A DNA stretch of 64,000 nt from positions 1 to 64,000 of the forward strand of contig DATCEO010000129.1 of assembly GCA_036510065.1 (NCBI GenBank), in the 5' to 3' direction. The notes beneath the pieces are model-generated. The model did not search any database and was not told where the DNA came from. It saw only the letters and a program-made list of their open reading frames with translations. The translations under genes and the position numbers were made by a program. Positions 32,383 to 40,960 of this stretch are shown one piece after another. The stretch comes from DASUBV01 sp036510065. Its GTDB lineage: Bacteria; Actinomycetota; Actinomycetes; Streptosporangiales; Streptosporangiaceae. Positions within the stretch are counted from its first letter, which is position 1. Every line of letters starts with the position of its first letter.

Positions 32383-33337
32383 CCAGGACCTTCCCGATCG
32401 TGCCGGCCTGCACGGCATCGTGCGCGGCGGCGACCTCTTCCAGCGCGAACCTCGTCGCCGGCAGCTCGGTGAGGGCACCGTCAGCGAGGGCCCGGGTGAT
32501 GTCCGCGGCGCCCTGCAGGAGCGCCGGGCGCGGCACCCCGTAGAGCAGCACGAACCTCAGCGTGACGTTCGCCGTCATGCAGGCTCGTACCGGCAGGACC
32601 GGGTCGTTCGCCTCCGCGGCATAGTCCACGATGTGAGTCTGCGGCCCCGATACGGCCAGATCGAGCTCGAGGTTCGCGCCCAGGGCAAGCTCGACGATCC
32701 GGTCCAGCGGCGCGAACGCCCGGATCTGCTCGACGGCGCCGGGATCTTTGTAGTTCACCACGAGATCCGCGCCTGCCCGCGCGGCCAGCTCCGCCTTAGC
32801 CGGGCCGCTGACCGTGGCCACGACCCGGGCGCCCGCGTGCTTGGCCAGCTCGATCGCGAAATGCCCGACCGCACCGGCGCCGCCCGCCACCAGGACGTTC
32901 CTGCCCTCCAGCGGACCGTCAGCGAACAGGCAGCGGTGCGCGGTCACGGCCGGCACGCCGAGGCTGGCGGCCAGCTCGAACGAGACGTCGTCCGGCAGCG
33001 GAACCGCCTGATCGGCGGGAACGACCGACCACTGCGCGGCCGTTCCCCACGGCCGCCCGGCAGCGGCGAGCCAGACCCACACCCGCTGCCCTTCCCGGCT
33101 GGGGTCGACGCCCGCGCCGACGGCGTCGATCACCCCGGCCCCGTCATGGTGCGGGATCTGGAAGTCGCCCATCGGCCGCGGCGTGGCGCCGCTGCGGGAC
33201 TTCCAGTCCGTCGGGTTAACCCCGGATGCCGCTATCCGGACCCGGACCTCACCCGGCCCTGGCTCCGGAACGTCGATCTCCTCGATCCGCAGCACCTCAT
33301 GGGCCGGGCCGTGGCTGTTAAATACCGCAGCTCTCAT
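32372..33337 (-). CDS. NADPH:quinone reductase-like, zinc-free medium-chain dehydrogenase
   Basis: The 321-residue MDR-family enzyme starts MRAAVFNSHGPAHEVLRIEEIDVPEPGPGEV. It has GVNPTDWKSRSG in place of the zinc-ligand Cys-His-Glu set, the nucleotide motif VLVAGGAGAVGHFAIELAKHAGA and the C-terminal LEEVAAAHDAVQAGTIGKVLVIP. This is the quinone oxidoreductase (QOR/zeta-crystallin-like) subgroup, which uses NADPH to reduce quinones or enones. No neighbouring gene hints at the substrate. Confidence 0.88.
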   Translation of the reverse strand: MRAAVFNSHGPAHEVLRIEEIDVPEPGPGEVRVRIAASGVNPTDWKSRSGATPRPMGDFQIPHHDGAGVIDAVGAGVDPSREGQRVWVWLAAAGRPWGTAAQWSVVPADQAVPLPDDVSFELAASLGVPAVTAHRCLFADGPLEGRNVLVAGGAGAVGHFAIELAKHAGARVVATVSGPAKAELAARAGADLVVNYKDPGAVEQIRAFAPLDRIVELALGANLELDLAVSGPQTHIVDYAAEANDPVLPVRACMTANVTLRFVLLYGVPRPALLQGAADITRALADGALTELPATRFALEEVAAAHDAVQAGTIGKVLVIP

Positions 33338-33518
33338 CGCGAGCTTGCCTCCGCATCATTTTTGAGCCTGCTGGACCTACCCGGCATGCCATCCCGCCGA
33401 CATGCCATCCTGCCGGACCGCTCAGGCGGCGACTCCGGTTGGGTCGGCCGCGATGCAGGCCTTGTTCCAGCCTGGGTCCCGGACTCGATGGCGACGGTCT
33501 GACAGGTTGCCGACTAGG

Positions 33519-33818
33519 TCAGGCCGGAGGAGCGATCGCCAGCGTGATCGCTAGCCGCACGTGGGACGGGTCGAGGGAATTAGTGCTCGTGCCGATCTGG
33601 ACGTGAGCACCGCCGTCGTACGGCACGATCGCGCCGATAATGATGATGGCGTCTCCCAGGAAGCGGCCGCCCTCGTCGTCGGTCTCGCTGGCCGACGCCG
33701 TTACCGCAGAATTGGCCGCTATTAGCGGATCTTTAATGTCGACCGAGGTATAGAAAATCCCGCTCCTGAACCACCAGTCCTTAAGGATTCCCTCCCATAT
33801 GACGACTTTAACCGGCAT
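33519..33818 (-). CDS. Hypothetical protein, 99 residues
   Basis: The frame from ATG 33818 (GGGAAGG a few bases upstream) gives a protein with WEGILKDWWFRSGIFYTSVDIKDPL, an acidic stretch SETDDEGGRFLGD and hydrophobic IIIIGAIVPYDGG. The end, HVRLAITLAIAPP, is strand-like. Base composition is less GC-rich than in neighbours. I recognise no family. It could be a small secreted-looking or phage-derived protein, but there is no signal peptide or mobile gene nearby. Confidence 0.5.
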   Translation of the reverse strand: MPVKVVIWEGILKDWWFRSGIFYTSVDIKDPLIAANSAVTASASETDDEGGRFLGDAIIIIGAIVPYDGGAHVQIGTSTNSLDPSHVRLAITLAIAPPA

Positions 33819-33952
33819 TCCAGGCCGCCTTCCCTCGCAGCAATCTCAGCCGCGCAGCAATGGAAACGAGGGGCGTTACAACCATGGGCGATAGCGCGGG
33901 GCTGGGCCAGCACGGGCACGCGGCTCGTGTTTCTGTCTCCGCAGGCGGCGGG

Positions 33953-35350
33953 TCATATGGCTACCATCCGCACCGTGTTGCGACCCGCGCCCTTGGCCTG
34001 GTACATGGCGCCATCGGCCGCGCGGATTAGCTCATCAAGATCGACGTGGGCGCGATCGAGAGCGGCGACGCCGACAGAGATGGTGACGCGAGAATCGGCC
34101 AGCTCGGCGCCATTGAAGGCGACGGGGACAGTGAGCTCAGAGACCGCATGGCAGAGTCGGCGCGCGACGGCCAGGGCTTCATCAGCGCTCGTGTCGGGCA
34201 GCAAGATCGCGAACTCGTCGCCGCCGTACCTCCCGCACAGGTCAGAGTCCCGCCGCTGCGCGCGGATCGTGTCGGCAATCGCTCCCAGGATAGCGTCACC
34301 GACCTCGTGTCCGCCGCAGCTGTCTTGCACCGATTTGAACCGGTCGATGTCCACCACCAGAAGCGCTACCAGGGTGCTGTCACTGCGCCGCTCACCGGGC
34401 CTGCCCGATGCGCTGGCGGAGGCCGCCCGAATATCGCCGCCGGGCCTCCCGCCGCCCGCTCGGCCCAGGGCACGCCAGGCCCGCGGCCGGGTCGCCCTAG
34501 TGACCCGGACGGCGGCCTCGCGGTGCCAGGTTGTCTTATTGAGCATGCCGGTCAAGCCATCGATGCGGGCGTCATTAACAAGCTGGCCATGGCGCAGGGA
34601 ACGCTGCAGCAGCGTCACGCAGGGCAGCGCCAGGAGCCCGAGGAGGGGACTCGCCGTCACCACGAAGGCGACAAGGACGCCGATGGACAGCTCGGCCAGG
34701 TCTCCGAACAGCGCCTCGCGGGTGAACAGCTCCGCCCGGATGCTGACCGCGGGATCGGCGCCCTTGACCGCTGTCATCACCAGCACCTTATTGAGCACCG
34801 ATCGCAGGAACCCGCACGCCAGTGCAGCCAGGGTCCACACCTCGACGCGCGAGGTCGGCGATTCGAAAAACCCCGTCAGCGGCGGGGCCAGCGCGTGGAA
34901 GGCCACCGATACCGCTGCGTAGGTCAGGCCGAGCGCCGAGGCGGTGAATACGCGGCGGTAGGCCAGCGTCTGCCGTACGCGCCATTGCGTGAGGGCAAGC
35001 CGCACGATGGGGGCGATGAGCCCGTACAGCGGGGGCAGCAACAGCGCTATAGGAAGCTCCCAGACAGCATGGGTTTCCTTGATGAGGCCACCCCCGGGCT
35101 CGCCGCTGCGCCGGGTCAGCTCGACGGTCACCACGTCGCAACCCAGCAAGACCGCGAAAAGCTCGACGTTGTAGGCGTCGTAATCATGGAACGATGTCAG
35201 CGCCAGGGCGGCGACGATAGCGGCGCCGAACGCCGCGATCACAGCGAGGACGAACGCCACCAGCCAGGGCGGCAGCTCCCACAACGGCCATCCGGACACA
35301 GCGCGTTGCCACCGGCGGCTGGCGGGCCGCGATGAGCTGCCCATCATCAT
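33953..35350 (-). CDS. Membrane diguanylate cyclase (GGDEF)
   Basis: The 465-residue protein has about six hydrophobic segments in residues 20-260 (MASE-like sensor region) and a C-terminal GGDEF domain. The active site is intact (CGRYGGDEFAILLP), and an RxxD inhibitory site lies five residues before it (RDSD). It would make cyclic di-GMP from two GTP, with product inhibition. An Arg/Ala/Gly-rich insertion of about 45 residues separates the first helix of the domain (DGLTGMLNKTTW) from LVALLVVDIDRFKSVQD, longer than in typical GGDEF domains. Cyclic di-GMP controls development in actinomycetes. The gene is monocistronic. Confidence 0.9.
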   Translation of the reverse strand: MMMGSSSRPASRRWQRAVSGWPLWELPPWLVAFVLAVIAAFGAAIVAALALTSFHDYDAYNVELFAVLLGCDVVTVELTRRSGEPGGGLIKETHAVWELPIALLLPPLYGLIAPIVRLALTQWRVRQTLAYRRVFTASALGLTYAAVSVAFHALAPPLTGFFESPTSRVEVWTLAALACGFLRSVLNKVLVMTAVKGADPAVSIRAELFTREALFGDLAELSIGVLVAFVVTASPLLGLLALPCVTLLQRSLRHGQLVNDARIDGLTGMLNKTTWHREAAVRVTRATRPRAWRALGRAGGGRPGGDIRAASASASGRPGERRSDSTLVALLVVDIDRFKSVQDSCGGHEVGDAILGAIADTIRAQRRDSDLCGRYGGDEFAILLPDTSADEALAVARRLCHAVSELTVPVAFNGAELADSRVTISVGVAALDRAHVDLDELIRAADGAMYQAKGAGRNTVRMVAI

Positions 35351-35550
35351 CCTCCAGGAGCGGCTCTGGCCGACAGCGTTCCTAACTGTAACTGGGACAA
35401 CTCACATTGTTACAGACGAGCGATGGACATCGTTAGTAACTGAATCAAAATACGCCAAACAGTCTTGTCCTTAAGTTGGCCGTGATCGGATCATGCATGG
35501 CATGACCTGGCGTTTCCTATCTCATCACACGACCCGGAAGGAGGCCCGCG

Positions 35551-35574
35551 ATGCGCGCTGAGGGATGGGGCTAA
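35551..35574 (+). CDS. Mini-ORF 1, seven codons (MRAEGWG)
   Basis: Directly behind AAGGAGG (35538-35544) the ATG at 35551 reads MRAEGWG then TAA. A second tiny frame from ATG 35565 (MGLTAPA, TGA) overlaps it. The strong ribosome site and its exact preservation in two copies suggest translation, perhaps as a leader peptide, but there is no longer gene behind it on this strand. Function unknown. Confidence 0.3.
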   Translation: MRAEGWG

Positions 35575-35624
35575 CCGCTCCCGCCTGACCACCCCGACCA
35601 CCACGACCCGGAAGGAGGCCCGCC

Positions 35625-35648
35625 ATGCGCGCTGAGGGATGGGGCTAA
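35625..35648 (+). CDS. Mini-ORF 2, seven codons (MRAEGWG)
   Basis: Second repeat copy of the same mini-ORF with the same AAGGAGG site (35612-35618). The peptide is identical, and the only base difference between the copies lies just before the ATG. It is followed by the end of the opposing MFS gene, so any transcript would be antisense to that gene. Confidence 0.3.
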   Translation: MRAEGWG

Positions 35649-35665
35649 CCGCTCCCGCCTGACCA

Positions 35666-36910
35666 CTATCGAGGCCGGGCGGGCTTAGAGGACGGCAGTG
35701 GCCGAATGGGCTGAGATGACGACAGTTGCCGGCCCAGCCCGACAGCGGCCACTACGCCGAGCAATCCTGCGCAGCCGATCACGATGCCCGGCGCGTGGTA
35801 CTGCGCCGCCACCCCGGCCAGGGCCATGGCGGCGCCTTGGCCCAGGCTCATCCCAGCTGCGGCCAGGCCAAATGCCTGGCTGCGCTGGTGTGGGGGCGCC
35901 GCGGTGACGAAGGCCGTATTGGCCGCGACCTGGAAGCACTGGCATGCCCCGGACACCGTGAGGATCGCTAGGGTGACGCCGAGGCCTGGGCGCAGTGCGA
36001 TCGGGATCAGGGCTGCGGAGCAGGCTACGGCGAGGGGCACCATAAGCCGTTTCCTGCTCTCGGCGGCGAGGCGGCTGAAGGCCAGCGCGCCGACGGTATA
36101 GCCGGCTGCCGGGCAGGCGAGCAGCAGTCCCGTAGTTGCCGCGCCCCCGCCGAGGGCTCTGGCAAATGGCGCGGCGATCCCCTCAGGCGCGTTGTAAAGC
36201 GCGGCGGTCCAGCCCAGCAGCATTGGCGCGCGCAGCGCCAGGCTGCCGAATACCAACCTGGTGCCAGCGCCCAGGCCCGTCAGGGCGGCGGACATGCTCC
36301 GGTCACTGCCGCCATCAGGGAGCCGGGAAGCTACGCCAAAGCGGATCAGCAGCGCCGAGACGGCGAAGGTTCCCGCGTCAGCCAGCAGGCAGGGACGCGC
36401 ACCGAGCAGTCCCGTTATCGCCCCGCCGGCCGCGAAGCCGATCACCTGAGCGAGCTGGTTGGTAGTCAGCGTGATCGCCGTCCCGGTCGCGTAGCGGGCA
36501 CCCGCGAGGATGTCGGGATAGATCGCGGCCCGCGATGCCGTGAACGGGGCACCGATCATGGTGATCGCGAACAGTAACGCGACGAGCGTCGGCAGGGGCA
36601 TCCCGGGAGCGGCCATCAGCGCTGCCAGCACCATCCGCAGGAGATCGCAGGCGATCATCACGGCCCGCCGGGGCATCCGGTCGGCGACTCCGGAGAGCAA
36701 GATCCCGCCCAGGAAATTAGGCACGAAGCTGACTGCAAAGGTAAGAGCGGCCAGCGCGGCGGACCTGGTCCGGTCGTAAACCAGGACCGTGAGCGCGACC
36801 TTGGCCAGCTGGTCACCCGCGACCGACAGCAGCTGGCCTGCCCACAGGGCGCGGAACTCGGGCAAGCTGAATACGTCGCGGAAGCCCGCGCGACCTGCCT
36901 CCTCGCTCAC
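35666..36910 (-). CDS. Major facilitator superfamily exporter
   Basis: The 414-residue protein shows twelve hydrophobic segments. The start region reads FRDVFSLPEFRALWAGQLLSVAGDQLAKVALTVLVYDRT and the loop 2-3 motif GVADRMPRRAVMIACDLLR (MFS motif A variant). It resembles the DHA3-like drug-efflux branch. GTG 36910 is chosen because GGGAGAGG lies five bases upstream; longer frames toward 37174 add unrelated sequence. No regulator is adjacent. Confidence 0.83.
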   Translation of the reverse strand: MSEEAGRAGFRDVFSLPEFRALWAGQLLSVAGDQLAKVALTVLVYDRTRSAALAALTFAVSFVPNFLGGILLSGVADRMPRRAVMIACDLLRMVLAALMAAPGMPLPTLVALLFAITMIGAPFTASRAAIYPDILAGARYATGTAITLTTNQLAQVIGFAAGGAITGLLGARPCLLADAGTFAVSALLIRFGVASRLPDGGSDRSMSAALTGLGAGTRLVFGSLALRAPMLLGWTAALYNAPEGIAAPFARALGGGAATTGLLLACPAAGYTVGALAFSRLAAESRKRLMVPLAVACSAALIPIALRPGLGVTLAILTVSGACQCFQVAANTAFVTAAPPHQRSQAFGLAAAGMSLGQGAAMALAGVAAQYHAPGIVIGCAGLLGVVAAVGLGRQLSSSQPIRPLPSSKPARPR

Positions 36911-37301
36911 CTTCACCTCTCCCACGTCTCCGGCCACACTTCTGCTGTTCGCATCATGCACCAGCGCGAAGCCCGTGAAAGGCGGACAACCAGGGCCCGG
37001 GAGCAGCGGCATGACCCTGCTGCCTGCACGCTCACCCTTCTGGACCCGATAATGACGTCCTCTGCCTACTGTCTCAGCGCGGGCCTGACCCGGATGGCAG
37101 CAGCCAGGGATCCTTTGAGCGTGCTCGCCGGCTCCTGGCAGCGCGCCGCGCAGCTGCCAGGTAGCTGAGCACATCAGCTGTATATTTTCCCGCTAGCACA
37201 GGGACAAGACTCGGGTCACAATCTTCTCAGGAAAGGCAAAAGGGTCGGCCAATGGCAACCGTGCAGTTTCCGACGCCGAAGGGACGGGCCCAGGCCTGAG
37301 G
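36911..37301. other. Intergenic region between divergent mfs and protease genes
   Basis: About 390 bp without a convincing gene. It should contain both promoters. TATATT at about 37181 is the only AT-rich hexamer of note, and GAGG ends right before the protease ATG. I see no repeats, dyads or RNA gene. Confidence 0.5.
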
Positions 37302-38180
37302 ATGAATCGCAATCCATGGCGGCCAGCCCGCCCGGCAGCGTATCGGCCTGCCCGCTTTCGAGCCAGCCAAAGGTCAGCCCGGAGTCCGTGGCCGGGCCCG
37401 GGCAGGCTGCTCAAGCGTGCCACCTGCGCCGTGGCCATGTCGGTGGTAGCGGTGCTCGGGATTGCCGCGATGTCGCCGCCGGCCAGCGACCCGGTGGCGC
37501 TGGCTGCTCAGCTCACCTGGCCTGGGGCGACCGCGTTCAGCGGAACGTCGGCGGTGGGCGCGCTGTTCAGCGATGCCCACGGACGGCTGGCGCACTTCTG
37601 CTCGGCCAGCGTGGTGCATAGCCCGCGGGGAAATCTCCTGATCACCGCGGCCCACTGCATGCAGGGCAAGAACCTGAAGCCGACCGGGGCGATCACCTTC
37701 GCACCCGGCTACCACGCCGGACGGTTCCCGCATGGCCGCTGGATCGTCCGGGCCGTCTACGTCGACAGCGGCTGGAAGCGGACCCAGAATCCGGACGACG
37801 ATGTGGCCTTCCTGCTCGCCGGCCGGCCGGGCCTGCGCATCGAGCGGTACACCGGGTCCGAAACGCTGGACACCGGCGTGCCGCTGCCGCAGCGGGTACG
37901 GGTGATCGGCTATCCCGACCGCACGAACCTGCCGGTCGCCTGCACCGGGCCGGCCCGCGCTTTCAACCCTGGTCACCTGCACCAGATGGTGTTCGACTGC
38001 GCCGGCTTCAGCAACGGCACGAGTGGCGGCCCCTTCCTGGCCCACACCACCACGGCGGGCACCGGGAAGGTCATCGGCGTGATCGGCGGCTACCAGGGCG
38101 GCGGCGACACCCCGGACGTCTCGTACTCGGCCCGCTTCCTGGCCAAAGTGGCGGTCCTTTACAAGACAGCGACCTCGTAA
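37302..38180 (+). CDS. Secreted trypsin-like serine protease
   Basis: The 292-residue protein has a long, basic N-region, then a hydrophobic stretch ending near residue 70 (TCAVAMSVVAVLGIAAMSPPASDPVALAA), which fits export. The chymotrypsin-fold triad is present: His in NLLITAAHCMQ, Asp in DDDVAFLLAG and Ser in FSNGTSGGPFLAH. Two cysteines near the His and Ser sites could form the usual disulfides. It is likely an extracellular or cell-wall-associated endopeptidase. The substrate is unknown. It ends 11 bp before the convergent aldo/keto reductase. Confidence 0.87.
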   Translation: MNRNPWRPARPAAYRPARFRASQRSARSPWPGPGRLLKRATCAVAMSVVAVLGIAAMSPPASDPVALAAQLTWPGATAFSGTSAVGALFSDAHGRLAHFCSASVVHSPRGNLLITAAHCMQGKNLKPTGAITFAPGYHAGRFPHGRWIVRAVYVDSGWKRTQNPDDDVAFLLAGRPGLRIERYTGSETLDTGVPLPQRVRVIGYPDRTNLPVACTGPARAFNPGHLHQMVFDCAGFSNGTSGGPFLAHTTTAGTGKVIGVIGGYQGGGDTPDVSYSARFLAKVAVLYKTATS

Positions 38181-38191
38181 CGGACCGCTGC

Positions 38192-39139
38192 TCAGGACGG
38201 GCGGGGCACGATCTTGTCGATCTCGGCGAGCTCCTCGGGCGCCGGGATCCAGTCGGCCGCCGCGGCGTTGGCCCGCATCTGCTCGGGCGAGGTTGCCCCG
38301 GCGATGACGGACGTGCAGCCCGGCAGGGCGGCGAGCGCGCCGATGCCCACCTCAAGCAGCGACCGGCCGTGCTGCTCCGCCCACTGGACCAGCGCCTCGA
38401 CCTTGTCGAGCTTGTCCTCGGTGATGTAGCCGACCCGCTCGTGCAGCCGAGTGCCCTCCCGCGGCTCCTGGCCGCGCCGGATCTTGCCGGTCAGCATGCC
38501 GTTGGCCAGCGGGAAATACGGCAGGATGCCCAGGCAGAAGTGCAGGCTGGCCGGCACGACCTCAGCCTCCGCGGCGCGCTCCAGCAGAGACCAGTGGTTC
38601 TGCGCCGAGATGAAGGGCGTGGTCCCCAGCTCACGCGCGGCCGCCGCGGCGCCCGCGATCTGCCAGCCGGCGAAGTTGGAATGCCCGAGGTAGCGGACCT
38701 TTCCCTCGGCGACCAGCTCACCGAGGGCGCTCAGCGTCTCCTCGATGGGCGTCACGGGATCGGGAGTGTGGATCTGATAAAGGTCGATGTAGTCGGTTCG
38801 CAGCCGGCGCAGCGACCGCTCCACGGCGCGCCTGATGTACCCGCGGCCGCCCTTGGCGCCCGCCGCCGGGCCAAAGCCCATGTCGACGTCCTGGTGGCCA
38901 AACTTGGTCGCGAGGACGACCTGGTCCCGGCGCCCTTCGAGCACCTCCCCGAGGATCTCCTCGGACCGGCCGGCGCCCCCGTAGATGTCAGCGGTGTCGA
39001 GCAGGGTAATCCCGGAGTCGATCGCCGCATCCACCACGGCCCGCGTCGCCTCGACGTTCAGCCTGCGGCCGAAGTTATTGCAGCCCAGTCCCGCGACCGA
39101 GACGACCAGTCCGGAGCTGCCCAGTGCCCGATAACGCAT
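38192..39139 (-). CDS. Aldo/keto reductase
   Basis: The 315-residue TIM-barrel NADPH oxidoreductase starts MRYRALGSSGLVVSVAGLGCNNFG. It has LLDTADIYGGAGRSEEILGEVL (Asp and Tyr of the catalytic tetrad), VVLATKFGHQ (Lys), DYIDLYQIHTPDP (His) and a C-terminal VIAGATSPEQMRANAAA that grips the cofactor phosphate. The tetrad is complete. It belongs to the broad Tas/YajO-like group, and the substrate cannot be inferred. Confidence 0.88.
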   Translation of the reverse strand: MRYRALGSSGLVVSVAGLGCNNFGRRLNVEATRAVVDAAIDSGITLLDTADIYGGAGRSEEILGEVLEGRRDQVVLATKFGHQDVDMGFGPAAGAKGGRGYIRRAVERSLRRLRTDYIDLYQIHTPDPVTPIEETLSALGELVAEGKVRYLGHSNFAGWQIAGAAAAARELGTTPFISAQNHWSLLERAAEAEVVPASLHFCLGILPYFPLANGMLTGKIRRGQEPREGTRLHERVGYITEDKLDKVEALVQWAEQHGRSLLEVGIGALAALPGCTSVIAGATSPEQMRANAAAADWIPAPEELAEIDKIVPRPS

Positions 39140-39542
39140 TGCCTGCCCTTCTGCGTCCGAAGCTGACCGCTCGCCCGCTGGCCGCTCGCGCCACTGACCG
39201 CCGCATCTGGCCGCTTTCGGCCCGCCTCCACGATCGTACCGATCACGGAACGCCAGCCCCGGCGACCGCCGTCCCGCCGGCCAAAGCAGCTTCCGTGTCC
39301 GTACCGCTACGCTGAGGTACCAGCCAGCATGACTGGCCGCGATGCCAGAACTCCTATGGGGTGGCGCGAAATCGCAGCTGCGATATCATCGAGTTAGTGA
39401 CGATTGGTGGAACTTGCATTACGCAATTGCGTCCGCGCTTTCGTCCTAACGGCGCGGCTCGGCCGCTAGCGGAATATGATCATCGGTCTCTGTGCCAGGA
39501 TCGTCCCTGGGGCCTGGACTTCGGCGATACGGAGCGCGACTC
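39140..39542. promoter_or_regulatory. Upstream region of the first XRE regulator, with palindrome ACGCAATTGCGT
   Basis: The 400-bp gap between divergent aldo/keto reductase and XRE genes holds a perfect 12-bp palindrome at 39421-39432 and a second small palindrome CGCAGCTGCG at 39373-39382. The first recurs with one change (ACGCACTTGCGT) at 41975-41986 in front of the other XRE gene, so it is a credible operator for these regulators. No other gene is apparent here. Confidence 0.55.
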
Positions 39543-40406
39543 ATGACGGAAGATGCATCTGGCCCGACAGTGCTGCGAATCCTTCTCGGCACTCAGCTGC
39601 GACGGCTTCGCGAGGCTCGGGGCATAACCGCACAGCAGGCCGCCCGCGCGATCCGGGCCTCCGAGTCCAAGATCAGCCGCATTGAGTTAGGACGCAACTC
39701 GTTCCGCGAAGTCGATATCGCGGACCTGCTCACCCTGTACGGCATCAACGACGTTGCCGAGCGCGAGCAGATGCTGTCGCTGGCCAGCCAGGCCAACCAG
39801 CCGGGCTGGTGGCATCGCTACCAGGACGTCCTGCCGACGTGGTTCCAGGCCTACATCGGCCTGGAGGAGTCGGCCGAGTCCATCCGCAGCTACGATGCCC
39901 AGTTCGTGCCGGGCCTGCTGCAGACCGAGGAGTACGCGGCCGCGGTCATCGAGCTCGGCGAGTTCTCGCTCGAGGAGACCGATCGCCTCGTCTACCTGCG
40001 CAAGGAGCGGCAGCGCCGGTTCACCACGGGCAGCCTGCGCCTCTGGGCCATCATCGACGAGATGGCACTGCGCCGGCCGGTCGGCAATCCGGGGCTGATG
40101 CGCACGCAGCTGGACTACCTCCTGGAGATCAGCGAGCGGCCCGGCCTGACGCTGCAGATGACGCCCTATCCGGCCGGGGCCTCCTACCTGGTGCCGGGCA
40201 GCTTCAGCATGCTGAGCTTCGCCACGGCCGATCTTCCGGACGTCGTCTACGTCGAGCAGCTCACGAGCGCCATGTACCTGGATAAGCGATCGGACCTGGA
40301 CCGCTATACCGCCGCATTCGACAAGGTCAGCGCGACAAGCGCCACACCCGAGCGGACAAGGGAGTTCATCCGCGAACTGGTCGATGACATGGAGGAATTC
40401 GCATGA
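39543..40406 (+). CDS. XRE-family regulator with DUF5753 ligand/partner domain
   Basis: The 287-residue protein has an N-terminal Cro/CI-type HTH (LLGTQLRRLREARGITAQQAARAIRASESKISRIELGR). A DUF5753 domain follows, from PGWWHRYQDVLPTWFQAYIGLEESAESIRSYDAQFVPGLLQT to the end. This is the WhiJ/BldB-type regulator family of actinomycetes, encoded next to DUF397 partners and tied to development and antibiotic control. ATG 39543 was chosen over a start 51 bp upstream because homology begins here. Its TGA overlaps the ATG of the DUF397 gene. Confidence 0.9.
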   Translation: MTEDASGPTVLRILLGTQLRRLREARGITAQQAARAIRASESKISRIELGRNSFREVDIADLLTLYGINDVAEREQMLSLASQANQPGWWHRYQDVLPTWFQAYIGLEESAESIRSYDAQFVPGLLQTEEYAAAVIELGEFSLEETDRLVYLRKERQRRFTTGSLRLWAIIDEMALRRPVGNPGLMRTQLDYLLEISERPGLTLQMTPYPAGASYLVPGSFSMLSFATADLPDVVYVEQLTSAMYLDKRSDLDRYTAAFDKVSATSATPERTREFIRELVDDMEEFA

Positions 40407-40639
40407 GCGGTGCACGTAATGGCGTCACGGCCTCGGGCCTGCCCGGCGCCACCTGGTTGAAGAGCTCCCGGAGCGGCCCGACCGGGGGGAACTGCGTCGA
40501 GGTTGCGTTTCTTCCGGCGGGCGACGTCGCGATGCGGAACTCGCGGCAGCCTGACGGCCCGGCACTCATCTTCACTCAGGCCGAATGGGACGCTTTCATC
40601 GGGGGCGCCCGCGATGGCGAGTTCGGATCGCCCGCCTGA
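40403..40639 (+). CDS. DUF397 protein, partner of the upstream XRE regulator
   Basis: The 78-residue protein shows the DUF397 signature: WLKSSRSGPTGGNCVEVAFLP, VAMRNSRQPDGPALIFTQAEWDAFIGGARDGEF. Such small proteins antagonise or modulate the XRE/DUF5753 protein encoded beside them, in a toxin-antitoxin-like gene pair. ATG 40403 overlaps the regulator stop by four bases, so synthesis is coupled. Confidence 0.9.
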   Translation: MSGARNGVTASGLPGATWLKSSRSGPTGGNCVEVAFLPAGDVAMRNSRQPDGPALIFTQAEWDAFIGGARDGEFGSPA

Positions 40640-40667
40640 CCGGACAGAGATCAGCAGATCATAAAGG

Positions 40668-40703
40668 CCCGATGACCTCCTGGGTCCCGGGGAGGTCATC
40701 GGG
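40668..40703. terminator. Bidirectional hairpin between converging DUF397 genes
   Basis: CCCGATGACCTCC (40668-40680) pairs perfectly with GGAGGTCATCGGG (40691-40703) around a 10-base loop. It stands between the stops of the two opposing regulator/DUF397 operons, with AAAGG upstream. It can serve both directions. Confidence 0.8.
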
Positions 40704-40732
40704 CAGGTGAAGATCTTCGTAACGCTGGACCC

Positions 40733-40942
40733 CTAGCTTACCGGCGAGTCGAACTCTCCGTTCTTGACGCCGGACAGGAACGCCGCCCATTCCACGAGGT
40801 CGAAAACATGCGCGGGCTTGGTCGTGTCCTTCGAATCGCGCAGGGCCACGAGGCCCCCGGCCAGATGCGCGACCTGCACGCAAGCAGAGTTGTTGCATGC
40901 GCGGCTAGTGATCCACGCGGCATCGGACATATCGGGGTTCAT
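40733..40942 (-). CDS. DUF397 protein, partner of the second XRE regulator
   Basis: The 69-residue protein has AWITSRACNNSACVQVAHLAGGLVALRDSKDTTKPAHVFDLVEWAAFLSGVKNGEF-type sequence, a DUF397 member with a slightly shorter N-terminus than its neighbour at 40403. The ATG at 40942 lies 18 bp behind the XRE gene, with GGAGGAAGAATC-like SD sequence upstream. It is the presumed partner of the regulator at 40961. Confidence 0.88.
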   Translation of the reverse strand: MNPDMSDAAWITSRACNNSACVQVAHLAGGLVALRDSKDTTKPAHVFDLVEWAAFLSGVKNGEFDSPVS

Positions 40943-40960
40943 GCTGATTCTTCCTCCTAA

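Larger units (their letters stand above)
35528..35666 (+). repeat. Tandem direct repeat of 65 bp (period 74 bp), each copy with SD and mini-ORF
   Basis: Copies at 35528-35592 and 35602-35666 are identical except one base (G35550/C35624). Each contains CGGAAGGAGG, an ATG six to seven bases later and a short frame ending TAA. The second copy ends at the stop of the MFS gene on the other strand. The 35351-35527 stretch upstream is notably AT-richer than the surroundings and could carry a plus-strand promoter. No terminator-like dyad is seen in the repeat itself. Confidence 0.9.
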
